Below are positions 47,352 to 58,762 of a DNA stretch of 64,000 bases, piece after piece. The first letter of the stretch is position 1. Each line of letters starts with the position of its first letter. Under the pieces are notes generated by a model that was given only the letters and a program-made list of their open reading frames with translations, was not told the DNA's origin and searched no databases. Location of the stretch: NCBI GenBank assembly GCA_024752435.1, contig CP103023.1:1550001-1614000 (forward strand), read 5' to 3'. The position numbers and the translations under genes were made by a program. The DNA comes from Allantophomopsis cytisporea (Eukaryota; Ascomycota; Leotiomycetes; Phacidiales; Phacidiaceae).

Positions 47352-48104
47352 TTACTCGTTGATCTTGGCGAGGAGCCTGTGGATTTGTCAGCTGTCTTCG
47401 GACGAGAATTGTAATAGGAGTGTAAGAAATAGCAGCAGTATGGAATTGACTTACTCGTAATCTCTGAAGAGAGAGTACTCCTCATCTCCAACCTTGACAG
47501 GGGATCCACCGTACTGGAAGAAAGTCAGCTCACACTCACTCCACTCTCAACCGAGTCCCATTATAAACCACAGCTCCTCCCCCAATCTTCTATCCCCAAT
47601 CTCCAACATCCGCTGCCCATCCCTCTAATAACCCCAAAGAATTCCCAAACTCACCTGTGGAATCAAAACCTTGTCGCCGGCCTGCACGCTGCACGCAACG
47701 CGCTTACCATCCTTATCAAGACCACCTGGGCCAACAGCAAGGACCTTCGCCTCGTTGAGCTCCTTGACAGCCGACTCTGGGAGGAAGATGCCGCTGGCGG
47801 TCTTGGTCTCGGCCTTGATGCGCTGGACGAGCACGCGGTCGAGGAGCGGCGCGAGGGACTTGATGGACTTGAGTGCGGTAGACTGCGGAAGTTAGAATGT
47901 GTTCTCTGGGTCTGAATGCAGCATTTGAAATGTGTGATACACGACATGATTTTTGTGCTGAGGGTGGGAAGTGATGGTGCTGGTGTTGGTGTTTATTCAG
48001 GCCTGGATTTTGTATCTTGTGCTCTCCCGGTGTATAATAGCTTGGATTGAGAGCGGCTGGGGAACGGAATGTGCGGAGGGGATTGGAGGGTTGAAACGTA
48101 CCAT
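47352..48104 (-). CDS. hsp10: Mitochondrial 10 kDa chaperonin (GroES family)
   Basis: Co-chaperonin lid for Hsp60 in the mitochondrial matrix. Coding exons are 48102-48104 (ATG only), 47655-47882, 47455-47513 and 47352-47376, giving 104 residues, the usual length. The ATG at 48104 is followed by GTACGT, and the 219-base intron joins in phase to STALKSIKSLAPLLDRVLVQR. A nearer ATG at 47947 (MSCITHF) was rejected because its splice would be out of phase. Motifs: ASGIFLPE (mobile loop), VLAVGPGGLDKDG, GDKVLIPQYGGSPVK and the conserved end ELLAKINE. The promoter has a heat-shock element (48210-48235). Confidence 0.93.
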
Positions 48105-48712
48105 GTTGATGGTTGTGGATTGGTCACAAGAGGTGGATTGTGAGATTGGAGGATTGGAAAAAGTCGAGGGTTTATCGTGGAAATATGGGAATGGGGATAC
48201 TGATCAATGATTCCGCGAAGCTTCGAAGACTTTCTGTCCGGGGAGACTTTTTAGCTCAGAATACGCACGGCTGTTGCCGAGGACGGGTCACGTGGGTCTT
48301 ATCAAGTCATCAAATCTCATATCACTCAAGGGCCTTGCTCCAATCATGCTTGCCTTAATTGCAAGAAGCAGGGAGCAGAGTCAAGGTCAAGTAGATGCCC
48401 TTCTTCACAATTGGTTTCATCATATCGATATTGGTATTTTAGGCTTTAGACATAAATAAAAGAAACAAACGCTGCGTAATCGTCCTATGTACAAAAGCAG
48501 CACCAATTGAATGTATATACGTCGTTCATCCGATAGCATGCGCCGTAGGTCATACACACAGTTATCCACAAGAAAAACACACACACAAAAAGTCCTTACA
48601 AACGCCAAACGCAGATCGGATGCTCTCCCAATCCCCTCCCAAAGACAAAACCGCTCTAAACCTCCAATTTATCATGTGCCAATCTGTACTATCCCGTTCT
48701 GTCCTTCCTCCT
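48105..48712 (-). promoter_or_regulatory. hsp10 promoter region and sat4 3' region
   Basis: About 600 bases containing the hsp10 promoter on the left; the sat4 3' end is at the right. The clear element is the heat-shock motif at 48210-48235. Confidence 0.5.
48210..48235. promoter_or_regulatory. Heat-shock element upstream of hsp10
   Basis: Five-base units match nGAAn (48216-48220) and nTTCn (48221-48225) without a gap, then nTTCn again at 48231-48235 after one non-matching unit; TTC at 48211-48213 is one base off phase. It is 106-131 bases upstream of the ATG, a fitting place for Hsf1 control of a chaperonin gene. Confidence 0.6.
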
Positions 48713-51434
48713 CTACTTCGCTGGTGCAGCCGGAGGCTCAAGTGTATGGGTGTGTCCTTCGACATTAATGACTTGATTCTCGACTTGTCTGCAAATGGGC
48801 GTATTGGCTACCCAAGGATCCTCCAGAATTTCGGCCAAGGTAGCTCTTTTCCGGGGGTCGATTTCCAGCATTCGTCCGATAATATGTCTGCTTTCTCGTG
48901 GCAAGAGTCTTAACAGTCTCCATGGGCCCTTGATAACCTCTGGCTTCTTCTCTGCCCCGTTGGATCCATTGTTTGCGGTGCTGGCCATGTTCCTACTCTT
49001 ATTGGCAAGTGCTGCGCCTGTACCTGGTGCTGGCTCTCTTACGGGAGAAGTGGCCCTTGATCCGGGGTTCGATTGTGGATAATTGTCCCTTGCTGGAGTG
49101 TCAAGGTCGTTAGTGGACTTCGAATTATGGTGCTCATGAGATCTTCTTATATCCGTACCGGGAGAGGGAGGGGAAGCAAAAAGCTTGTATGAATTATCCG
49201 TCATTCTTGGCATCTTCCATGGAAATCTGCGCAACGACATGCAGCAGAAAATGATAGCAAGTGACCAGATATCCGCGGGCTGAGGATCATATTTTCTCTC
49301 ATCATAGACCTCCGGAGCAAGGTATGGATCCGAACCGACAATTCCTAAAACAATCAGTATGATGATAAGGTGGATTATAAGTGAGTAAACCTACCACTTG
49401 CAAGGACGATGTTGCTCTCGAATGGGTATTTGAAAACACTAGCGCTTCCAAAATCAATAATTTTCATAATACCGTGCTCGTTGACAACCACGTTATCAAG
49501 CTTGAGATCTCTATGCGCAAGACCCATACTATGCAGATATGTAACACCACTCAAGATCTGAAGAAAAGAGCATGTGACTTCTTCTCGGGACATCTTGCCA
49601 GTCATCACAATTGCGAACAGATCATATGGAGCATATTCCATGACCTCATACCATTTACCCTTCTCGTTGACAATGTCCAATGTTTCGATAATGTTGCCAT
49701 GATGCAATGTTGATCCCACACAGAATTCTGCAGTTACCTTCTTGGCATATTCCTTCTCGGACTCGTACGCATGTCGGGCACGGAATTCCTTGACGGCGAA
49801 AGTGACACCATCACTGCTACGCTTCATCAATCGTACGGAACCACCAGCACCAGCTCCGAGAACCTTTCCAAACTTTCCGTATTTGGATTGGAGGCCGTGA
49901 TCATCGCCGAAAGGTAATTGGGTAGGGGCTTTCTGATTTGGTGGGGTTTTTGTGCCAGATTTAACAGAAGGAGCAGGAGAAACACCACGCTTCTTGTGCG
50001 GAAACTTCAAGAATCTCTTCAAATCTGACATCGATCCATGCTTGTTGTTTGTGATAGACGCGCTGTCTTCTGTCAAATGAGAGTGACTATCTTTCTTTCC
50101 TCCACCAAACAAGGACGTTCGCTTCTCGCCATTCTTGCCTTCTACTGAGCTGCGGGACGATCTCGGCAAGCTGATCGAGGAAGATCCTGGAGAGGTTCCC
50201 TTTCTTGAGCTCTTACCACTGAATTTGAATCGGGCATCAATAGCATCAAGATTCCTTGACTGAGGGGCACGTTTGCTTGCAGCATATGGGTCATTTAGAT
50301 CTCCAGCTGGGGTGAAGGGTCTACTATATGTCGATGACGCAAGGTTGTTCCTATTTGGACTCGATTCACGAGAGGCTGCAGCGGATCCTGGACCGACCGC
50401 GAATCTAGAAACACGTTGTCCTGTGCCTTCCTTCATACTTGAAGGTCTGGAATTTGGTTGGCTTGATGGCTTACTTGATGCGGCGGCTTTGGAGACGACG
50501 GGAATGGAGTTTGGTGGTGGTGATATCTGTGGGGTAACGACCGTTGGATCCACTTCTGCTTCGACCTTCTTCAATGGTGCTCCTTTTCCAGGCGTTCCAG
50601 GCTCTGTGGCTTGTCCACTGGGTTCTCGTGAGGTAGATGCTGCTGGTGTAAGAGGAGGTGAATGCATGGCAGATGTGCGAGGGCTTTGGTGTGGTGAGGG
50701 TCGACCAGAAGAAGTGTGTGTAGGGGCTCGACTTGGCTCACGGGAGCTATCTTCATTGGAAGGCACCTATGCCAAAAGATTAGTAAGATGCTCAATAGAT
50801 TTACATACGACGATGTCTTGGAAGAATAAGATGCGCTAGCTGGAAACATCGGCATCAGCGGTTCCAAGGATATGATGTCAACTCAATTGCTGAGAACACC
50901 AAACATATCAAAGACAGCAATGCATCCAGTCTTTCATCCTACGTCCGAGGATGATTCTGTAGCGATGCTCTCATTTTCAACACATACAGCTTTTTGAGGG
51001 GGCTTCATCGACATCATCCACTTCAACGTCATAACCGAGAATTGCTTGACTTACTCTCGAGGCTGGAAGCGAAACAGGTTCAAATGCAAAGTGACTCATA
51101 CGTCGGTTTTGAAGGCCCGTATCGTGTAGTGTCTTTGAGAGTTCTCTGAGCTCGGCGTCGGCATGGGCAGGTAACTTGTGTGGAGGTGGCACCTGGTCCA
51201 AGGAGTCGGTTTTAGCGGTCGGATTGATCTCTTCTGTCGTTGAAGCAAATCTCACAGCTGGAGAACCAGATACTGCTGGAGCTGGCTGGCTTGTTGTTGT
51301 TGGGGTACTCGGTTTGACTGCTGCAGGAGCTTGAAGATGACGTTAGTCAGGTACACAGACAGAATGCAAGAAGATGTGAAATGGGCAGTGTGCAATGGCG
51401 TACCTGCAGAACTCTCTGGGTTCTTTTGATCCAT
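48713..51434 (-). CDS. sat4: Serine/threonine kinase of Sat4/Hal4 (Oca2) type
   Basis: Kinase of the NPR/HAL family; in yeast Sat4/Hal4 regulates potassium transport and permease stability. Exons 51404-51434, 51055-51329, 49395-50766 and 48713-49344 give 769 residues. Residues 1-395 are disordered, Ser/Pro-rich. The kinase domain runs from about 397 to 740: LGAGAGGSVRLMKR (Gly loop), AVKEF (ATP Lys), HRDLKLDN (catalytic loop near 521), DFGSA and SDPYLAPEVYDE. A disordered insert of roughly 80 residues splits the C-lobe between PRMTDNSYKLFAS and GPWRLLRLLP, also seen in fungal relatives. All three introns are phase-consistent. The Hal4 identity rests on the kinase core; function is inferred from yeast. 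Confidence 0.9.
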
Positions 51435-54198
51435 CTTGGCTCTGAGTATGTCTGCCGTCGAACTTGACGGCCACTAGAAATGGTAGGATGGATGTTCCGG
51501 CGTGTTGACCAACGGAGAACTTAGAGCACACACGAGAGTGCCGTGGTTGTGTAGTGGGGCAAGGTAGGATACAATCGCAGGGCGGCGGCGGCGCGCACTG
51601 TCAAAATATCAAAGTGGGACAATGCACGGCAATTTAGAGGGGGAGGATTGTGTATGGGGGAAAAGGCGAGAGCTCTGGATAAGACAACGACTCTTCTCTT
51701 TTTCTTTTGGGTCGAGTTTCGGCCGTTCCTGATGTCGAACGGCGAATGATTCAGAGGAGAAAGAGGTAAAGGGAAAGACGGAAGGGGATATGGGAAATAA
51801 TTCTGCCTCTTCCGTTGGCTCTTCGCTCTAGGTACGGTATTCTCTACTCTTTCCCTCCGATAAACGATCAGAAGCGCGAGTCGGCCGTAGACAGCCGTAA
51901 CAGCCAATGCCAATCAATGCCAATTGCTTGTCAGCTGGTGCTTGCTTTAAGTTGGAATACTGCAGAAGAAGACTAGAATGATGAGAAAGCCGACTTGATG
52001 ATGGGGGGAGGACTTTTTCTGTTCGGGCGTTTCTCTTTTTTTTTTTGTGGTCTTTTTCTTTTTCTTTTTCTTTTTCCTTCTAGCGATGGAAAAGTATTGG
52101 TGATGAGGGGCCCAATAGTCAAGGTTTGTTCACTGTTCACTGTTCACGGCGGTCGGCGGTCAATTTCCACGTGCAGATGGATATAGAGAATGTGGTCACA
52201 TATTACCTATGATGCTGGTGGCCGAGGGATGAGAAGTTCACTTGTTCTCTACCATAATGAAAAGGGAGAAAACATGTGTCTGATGGTCAAGACAGGTCGT
52301 AGTATATGACAGTATCCATCCATACATACGTGAGCGCCCTTATTCCGGAGGTACGTAAAGAGAGTTGAGAGTTGGAGTTGAGAGTTTCGCAGAGTACGGG
52401 AGAGCCGGGGGGGAGGGAGTGAGAGGGGAGTGGGAGTGGGAATTCAGAGCCTTGGAAGTGCGCACATGGCCGAAGACGGATGGATAAGGTACCTAGGATA
52501 TGCTGTGTTGGGTGCTGGCTTTGGGGAACGTCTTGAGAACCGACCTGGGCAAGTTAACCGGCTCTACGGCAAAGTGTGCATTAGTAGGTATATATGTATA
52601 CAAGTACGAATACCTGATATGTCATCAGTTATTCGGATTTGTATTCATGTCCAGATCTTATCAATTGATTTTCCTTCTTCGTTTTCTTGTTTTCTTGTTT
52701 CTAAAAACAGATTCAGTTGGAAGAATTAAGAGGGGGCAATGAGAGGGAAAAGAGAAAAGAGACACATCCAGTCGAGATCCTCTCTGCATACATAGCTGTA
52801 TGTATGTAGGGAGATATTGATCCACATTGAACTGGGTCTGGTTCAGGTACTCCGTTGTCTTACAGCGTACAGTGCAGCTTTCCTTGCAGATGGGCAATCA
52901 ACAGAATTTTGCATGTCACGTTCTCTTCAAGCCCAGAACTCCATACCCCAGGTCCATCCATCATCCCCAGAGCTGAGTAATGGGCCGTATCCAAATACAC
53001 CCGAGGTTCTTACGGCTGGCTCCATGCGGAACTGTACCACGGCTACCCATTGCACTGCATTTTGCAGGACCGACTAGTCCCGGTAACCTGGCGCTTGTTA
53101 ATGTGCGGTTGAGAGATCCTTTCTGCAAAGGAGAATACCTTTATGGTAAGGTGAGGTAATCACGCTCTAATGGTCCCTTCAGGTCTGTAACAACGTTCAA
53201 GTTGAAATTGACAATGATTGCGGAGATGCGTAGTACGATATTGATATTGAGCTGATAATGACACACAATTCCACTACTGCATATTATCCCCCACAGAAGA
53301 GATGTGGATTAGAATGGCTTAATCGAAACGCTCTGATCATTTTAATATGGATGATCGTCCAAGTCCGGCCGTCGGAAGATCATCTGTCATGTGTAAGTCA
53401 AAGTAACGCACAATTGTCCTGACCCTCCCTCGGCCTTTGTGTGTCGTATTTGTGCTACGTAGTATTGGAGAATTGTTCGGCATGATCAGACTTTGTCGGC
53501 GGCTCGGAATACCCTTTCAAGCGCTTCTAAATCAAGCGAATCACTTGTCTTTTCTCTCCGCATGAACGCCATTGTTGATGCCGAGCAAACAAGCAGCAAC
53601 GAATGGATGTCTGGTAAGAATTTAGTGAATGAGCATGATGACTCAATCGACTCGATAAGGAGCCTTGGGTTCATCAATGCAAATAACTCAAATGAACTCT
53701 CTAAAGCCCAACGTTACTCTTTTCTGCATTACCCTTCTCACACGCATGTGATCTTATGACGAAGTATGTGTATGTTTCGAGGCACTAGAACATTGTGTCC
53801 GCATACAGTTTTATGTTTTATCGAAAGCTGGTACACCGAGGCAACTCGGTTTAACACGAAATCAGGAGCATTCTTCCGCTGTGATATCGATTGAATATCA
53901 ACGAACTTGTTCTATCATGATTGAAATGGCATTGACGCACGTGAATGATCTATAATTGGATATAGTAATTACTCAGGTCTTGCGGTCTCTCACCAAAAGC
54001 TCCTGACCAGATTTCTACCCCTAAGATGACTGGCTTCGAATTTTGCTGATGTCCTTATTGTATGGCCTCCTTCACTTGCTCAACATACATCTCGTGTTTG
54101 TAACCGTCAATATCATACACAGAGCCCCAAATAATACAGCCTTTTTGGAACGCCTGGCCAAAATACAAACCCTTTCTTCTCATCGACCAATGCCACGC
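51435..54198. other. Large gene-poor region upstream of sat4
   Basis: About 2.8 kb. The left part is the sat4 promoter and leader. A (CTTTTT)n tract lies at 52052-52077. A pair of overlapping frames on opposite strands at 53486-53759 has no recognisable protein. No RNA gene found. Confidence 0.5.
52052..52077. repeat. CTTTTT polypyrimidine tract
   Basis: About four units of CTTTTT, preceded by a run of T. Simple sequence with no apparent function beyond possible nucleosome exclusion. Confidence 0.7.
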
Positions 54199-54745
54199 TC
54201 AGGGAACCACACTGACACCAATTGACTTCGCCTGAGAAATGACACTCTTGCAAAGACCCTCCAGGCTTAATCCACTCAGTCTCATTTCCGACTGCTTGAT
54301 CTTGGCGATTTCGTACACGTGCTTCAAGCTAATCTGCCCAATGCTTTCCTTGCCTGGGTTATTAGCACCCTTCATCTTGTTCTTGACCGGCTCGACGCCA
54401 GCAGCATTGAGGAGAAGGTAGGAGGTAGTTGGCGTGCGGAGTTCGAAATGGAACGATCGATCTGGGCGGACGGTGACTCTGGCTGGGATTGGAACACCGG
54501 GATTCATATGCGCAGTTCGTGCATTGAACTCCTGCTCATTTGTAAGTATGAGCTCACTATAATGATGGGATTTGCTTACAATGCGACATCGTCGCAAAGT
54601 AATTCATCCCACTAACCTTGCAGAAATCCATGGACTTCACTCCCTTACTACCCAAAGCTGGACCAACTGGAGGACTGGGACTGGCCTGTCCTGCTCCAAC
54701 AATGAGCTTCACAATTTGGTCTGTTGCTGCTCGTGCTCTCGACAT
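54199..54745 (-). CDS. mrpl19: Mitochondrial large-subunit ribosomal protein uL11m
   Basis: L11-family protein of the mitochondrial ribosome's factor-binding stalk. Exons 54617-54745 and 54199-54531 give 153 residues. The N-terminal domain has IVKLIVGAGQASPSPPVGPALGSKGV, including the conserved PPVGPALG motif, and then CKEFNARTAH across the splice. The C-terminal RNA-binding domain includes VTVRPDRSFHFELRTPTTSYLL and ends in ISQAKSIGVSVV. The start is the ATG at 54745 (MSRARAATDQ); an upstream frame extension to 54823 is not needed. No classical presequence is obvious, as is common for this protein. Confidence 0.95.
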
Positions 54746-55369
54746 GGTGGGTTGTGTTGATAAGTACAGAACTGTTGCGTATGCTTCAAGACGATTTTCC
54801 ATATCGTGATCGGTGCAGCGCAAGGCTATTTCCGATGCTTATGCATGCCTGATTATGCAGGCTTATGTAGGAGCTCAAAGTTTGAGCTCGTCTCCATAAA
54901 CATTCAAATTTTTGATATGTAAATAGTTCAACACGCAAATCTTTTGATCAGCTATGACAACGCCTGCCCTGATTGTTCGACTTGAGGATTCATAGACGAA
55001 GTTCCAAAAATTTTTAAATCACAAGGATAGTACTAACATCTCAGATATCGATTTACATGTGTACAAACGAATGGATGTGGCTGCAATCTTTGTGCTACCT
55101 ACTCTCTAGGTAATCCAAAACCGCTTCGAATCGCCAGCAAACCGAAGAGCTCAAAAACCATGCTCTGTCTCTGACATTCAAACTTAAAGAAATGATGATA
55201 AAATTATCACGTGCAGCTTCCAGAAATTTAGCCGTGATAAGCTTAATCTTAAATCTGACGTAGGCGGTAGGGGCGGGCACGAAATTGTCATTGTCTCACA
55301 AACCACCGTTACAACCGTTGACAAGTGTTAAAAGTATCACATAAACAAACACCAAATAACACCTTCAAG
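54746..55369. promoter_or_regulatory. Divergent promoter region, mrpl19 / svf1
   Basis: About 620 bases between two start codons. No specific element is recognised; the frame at 55095-55280 is not gene-like. Confidence 0.45.
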
Positions 55370-56622
55370 ATGATGAACTGGGCGAAACAAACGCTGGCCA
55401 ATGTGGCCGGCACCGCTGAGCCAATCTATGGCCCTTCAGCAATCCAGTCTGTAGCTGTGCAGACTGAGACAACCCCATACACTGAGCTCACCAAGCAGGA
55501 CTTGCAATGGCAGGCTATGGAGTCCACTTCTGTGGAGACACAGAGCTTCTACTTGATGGCAGATAGCGGACATATTGGTTTGGCTCAGGTCATCTACAGC
55601 AATGTTGCGTATGTCTAATCTGTCTACATGTATACATGGGGCTGCGTACTGACTGATTACTCATAGTGGCCTTCGCACAACCTGCCAGTTCAACACTAAG
55701 ATCTTCTATCCTGAAGCCGGCAAGCCCAATCTCTGGTCCTCCGATCAGCTCTCGAATGTCGACTTCAACGCTGATAAAACCAACTTTTACGCCGACAATT
55801 GCGCCGTTGAGCTTGGCGAGAAGGGTGACTCCTATACCATCAAGTCTATGACCAATCAACAATCCATTGTCCAGCTCACCATCACCCGGGAAGCTCCAGG
55901 CTTCGTTATCGGCAAAGATGGAAAGACTCACTATGGTACCGACCCAGCTGCCCCATGGGGCACCATGAGACACGCCTTCTGGCCACGAAACAAGTGTGAG
56001 GGTTCGATCATGACCAAGGAGGGCCCAATCGATTTCAAGGGCAGGGCTATGTTCGTTCACGCCCTCCAGGGCATGAAGCCACATCACGCCGCTGCCAAGT
56101 GGGACTTTGCCAACTTCCAGGGTCCAAACTACTCTGCCGTCATGATGGAGTACACTACCCCACCTTCCTACGGCTCTTCCGTCGTCAATGTCGGTGCTAT
56201 CATCAAGGGTGACAAGATCATCGCTGCAGGCTCCTCAAACTCTGCCACACACATAGACGCAAAGGCCGACGTTGAGAACGAGTGGCCTGAGCCAAGTGCA
56301 ATCAAGTTCTCCTGGACTGGAAAGACCCAGGATGGAAAGGCCGTCGAGGCTGTCCTTGAGGGCTCTTTGGGCGAAAGACTTGACAAGGTGGACGTCATGG
56401 CCGAGGTTCCTAAGTTCGTTAAGCAGATCGTCGCTGGTGCTGCCGGCACCAAGCCTTACATTTACCAGGTAAGCTCTATCCTCCCAGAAGCTCATACATC
56501 ATTCACTGACCTTTTCATAGTACTCCCCACAAACACCATTGACCTTGAAGGTCAAGATTGGTGAGGAAGAGGAATCGGAGTCTGGTGTTCTGTTCTCAGA
56601 AGCTACCTTCATCTCTGAATAA
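55370..56622 (+). CDS. svf1: Survival factor 1 (Svf1-like)
   Basis: Lipocalin-like protein of the Svf1 family, linked in yeast to oxidative-stress survival and sphingolipid metabolism and to ceramide transfer between ER and Golgi. Exons 55370-55608, 55667-56468 and 56521-56622 give 380 residues. Two consecutive ATGs open MMNWAKQTLANVAGTAEPIYGP, whose amphipathic N-terminal helix binds membranes in yeast. Conserved stretches include GHIGLAQVIYSNVAGLRTTCQF, HAFWPRNKCEG, RAMFVHALQGMKPHHAAAKWDF and GAIIKGDKIIAAG. The last exon ends in LKVKIGEEEESESG. The start codon ambiguity is one residue. Confidence 0.93.
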
Positions 56623-57265
56623 TCGAACATGTCATGGGGATTGGAATATGATTTGGCGTTGAGAAATGAACCACACACTCGTTGGGTACTTATTCCGGGC
56701 GGTAACATTGTTGCATACCTTATGGTTATTAGAGGTCGTTGTAATAGAGTCTCAATTAAAGACTTGAACCTATGGTTGTAAAACTAGCATGATGCACCCA
56801 TTTATTTAGGTACTCTCAGTCATATCCTTCTAAACAATAGAGTTTTGTGAAGTCCCCTATCACCTCAATTAAGCAAATATTAGAGCCTTAGGCAGTAACG
56901 CGATATTCAAAGGCGTTGCATCATCCCGGCGATACGTAAAGAATGTCAGCATCAATACATAGTCAATTGAATACTTTTCTGTAAATTTTCTATTCATATC
57001 ATCAACATGACAATATCTATGTAAAAACAATACCTTTAGGTGTTGGTAAATAGACGCTATGTAAAACACGCTAGCGGCCGCTTGGGATGCCCATGTTAAG
57101 TTATAATTAAACAACCAGTCGTACTGATACTGCGTGCACCATCGTCACTTCTAAGATCTGGAAACACCACAGTTACACACTAAGTGAAGCTCAACGATCT
57201 CGTCGACACTAGTGATTACCACGACGGCAACACTACCAAATAACCGCCAAAAATTACAAGTCAAC
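56623..57265. other. Intergenic, svf1 to H4 variant
   Basis: About 640 bases with the H4-variant promoter at the right. No canonical histone promoter motif or partner histone gene is seen. Nothing else noted. Confidence 0.5.
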
Positions 57266-58118
57266 ATGCCCCCTCCACCACCACCACACAGCACTGGCGG
57301 TAAGGTCCGTCCACCACATCCTGCTGTAGGTGGTAAGGGCATTCGATTATCTCAGTCGACGAGAGGACCAACAAAGCGTCATCGGTAGGAACTCCATTGT
57401 AAATGATTTATTCACTGGGATTATACTGATTTGTTTCTGCTTCAGTAAAGTTATCAAGGATACCATTAGAGGCATCAGTAAGTCAAGCCAATCCAATTCA
57501 CGCCAAGCCAATTGTTGAATATAATACTAATATTTGCGTCGTATAGCCAAGGGTGATATTCGGTATGTATCTTGCAGTCTTTGCTCTCCTTTGATTATCT
57601 TTCATCCATATGCTTAATTTGACTATTGCAGCTCTACTCGAATGAGCTCTGGTCGATCTGTTGGTGCACGACCAAATTGACTTTGGCTCACACTCAACAT
57701 CAATTCATATGTTACACAATATATGTTCTTAGAAGGAGCATGGCGCTGATACATGTTAATAGCCGCATGGCACGCAGAGGTGGAGTTAAGAGAATCTCAG
57801 CCATCATCTACGATGATGCTCGTGACTCCATCAAGCAATTTTTGAAGGAGGTATACTTCCGCTCTCCCCAGCTTTCCTAAATCCAAACTCATATATCCGT
57901 CAGGTCCTGCACGATTGTGTTCATGTCCTTGATGGCTCGGCCTCCAAGCGCAAGACCGTCACAGTCACCGATGTGAATCCCCAAACCTACGTATTCCATA
58001 TTACGTACTAATTGAATCTTAGGTCATCTTCGTGCTCAAGCGTCGTGGCAGACCCATTTATGGTTTCGACAAAGAAACCTACTCTACCGCCAAGGCGGTT
58101 CGTAACAACGTCAACTAA
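57266..58118 (+). CDS. hH4v: Divergent histone H4 variant (hH4v-like)
   Basis: Histone-fold protein with clear H4 ancestry but replaced tail. Six coding exons, 57266-57384, 57446-57477, 57547-57562, 57763-57850, 57904-57972 and 58023-58118, give 139 residues (canonical H4 has about 102). The core reads KRHRKVIKDTIRGITKGDIR, then RMARRGGVKRISAIIYDDAR, DSIKQFLKEVLHDCVHVLD, ASKRKTVTVTDVIFVLKRRG and RPIYGF, aligning along the whole H4 fold, with K20-equivalent KRHRK kept. The N-tail (about 40 residues) begins MPPPPPPHSTGG and lacks SGRGKGGKGLGKGG, so the usual K5/K8/K12/K16 acetylation pattern is gone. About 15 residues follow the YGF end. The splice phases all close. A highly diverged H4 variant of this kind was described in Neurospora (hH4v); orthology is inferred. 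Confidence 0.88.
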
Positions 58119-58762
58119 ACGGTTCACTTTTTAATACCCATAGGAGGTGAAATGGGCTGGTATGTCACTTTTGTATCCGCTGATAGGATGGTCGCGAGGA
58201 GTTTCTAGGGTACGGTTTTCTTTGGTTAGAAAGGCGATGGAAATTGTGGCGAACGCAGTCAGATGTGTAACACGAACGTCTGGACGAGAAATCATGTTCA
58301 AAAGGAATGAAAGCAGATGCTCTGTTCATATGGACGGATACTCGTGATCTTGAATGCTACTTGTGATCTTGTCCCCAAGCTAAACTATGGTATAAAAAGA
58401 CCCTTTAGCTTGTTTGATGCATAGTACACTATGCTCATTTGTATACTTTTGGGGTTGTAATATACGATGACTGCAGTTCTATATTGTTGCTTGGTATGCT
58501 GACAAATGGTGTGAACTGAACAGCAATGTAAAGTCTCAATAATAGACTCTATGAAGTGTCCTGATTAGGAGATAATATAGACTGTTCCAAGTCCTAAAAC
58601 TGCTGGAGGAAAGTCAGCATAAGTCATGTGTCCCTGCCTGCAAAAAAATGATACGTTCATGGTGGAGGTGGCCAAAAAGCTATGATAAAATCCTCGCTTC
58701 GCGAAAAACTTCAATTCTAGTCCACAATCCCGTGACTAAAACATCACCACCTCGAATTCTGG
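58119..58762. other. Intergenic, H4 variant to emw1
   Basis: About 640 bases with the promoter of the TPR gene. The frame 58147-58347 is not gene-like. Confidence 0.5.

Noticed and set aside
47941..47947. ATG at 47947 as the hsp10 start
   Set aside because: It gives MSCITHF and no in-phase splice to STALKS; the 48104 ATG with GTACGT donor closes the model.
51521..51913. A 130-codon minus-strand frame upstream of sat4
   Set aside because: Low-complexity leader-like sequence with no motif; it is likely promoter DNA of the kinase gene.
53486..53759. Two frames on opposite strands at 53486-53677 and 53493-53759
   Set aside because: They are antisense to one another, and neither resembles a known protein.
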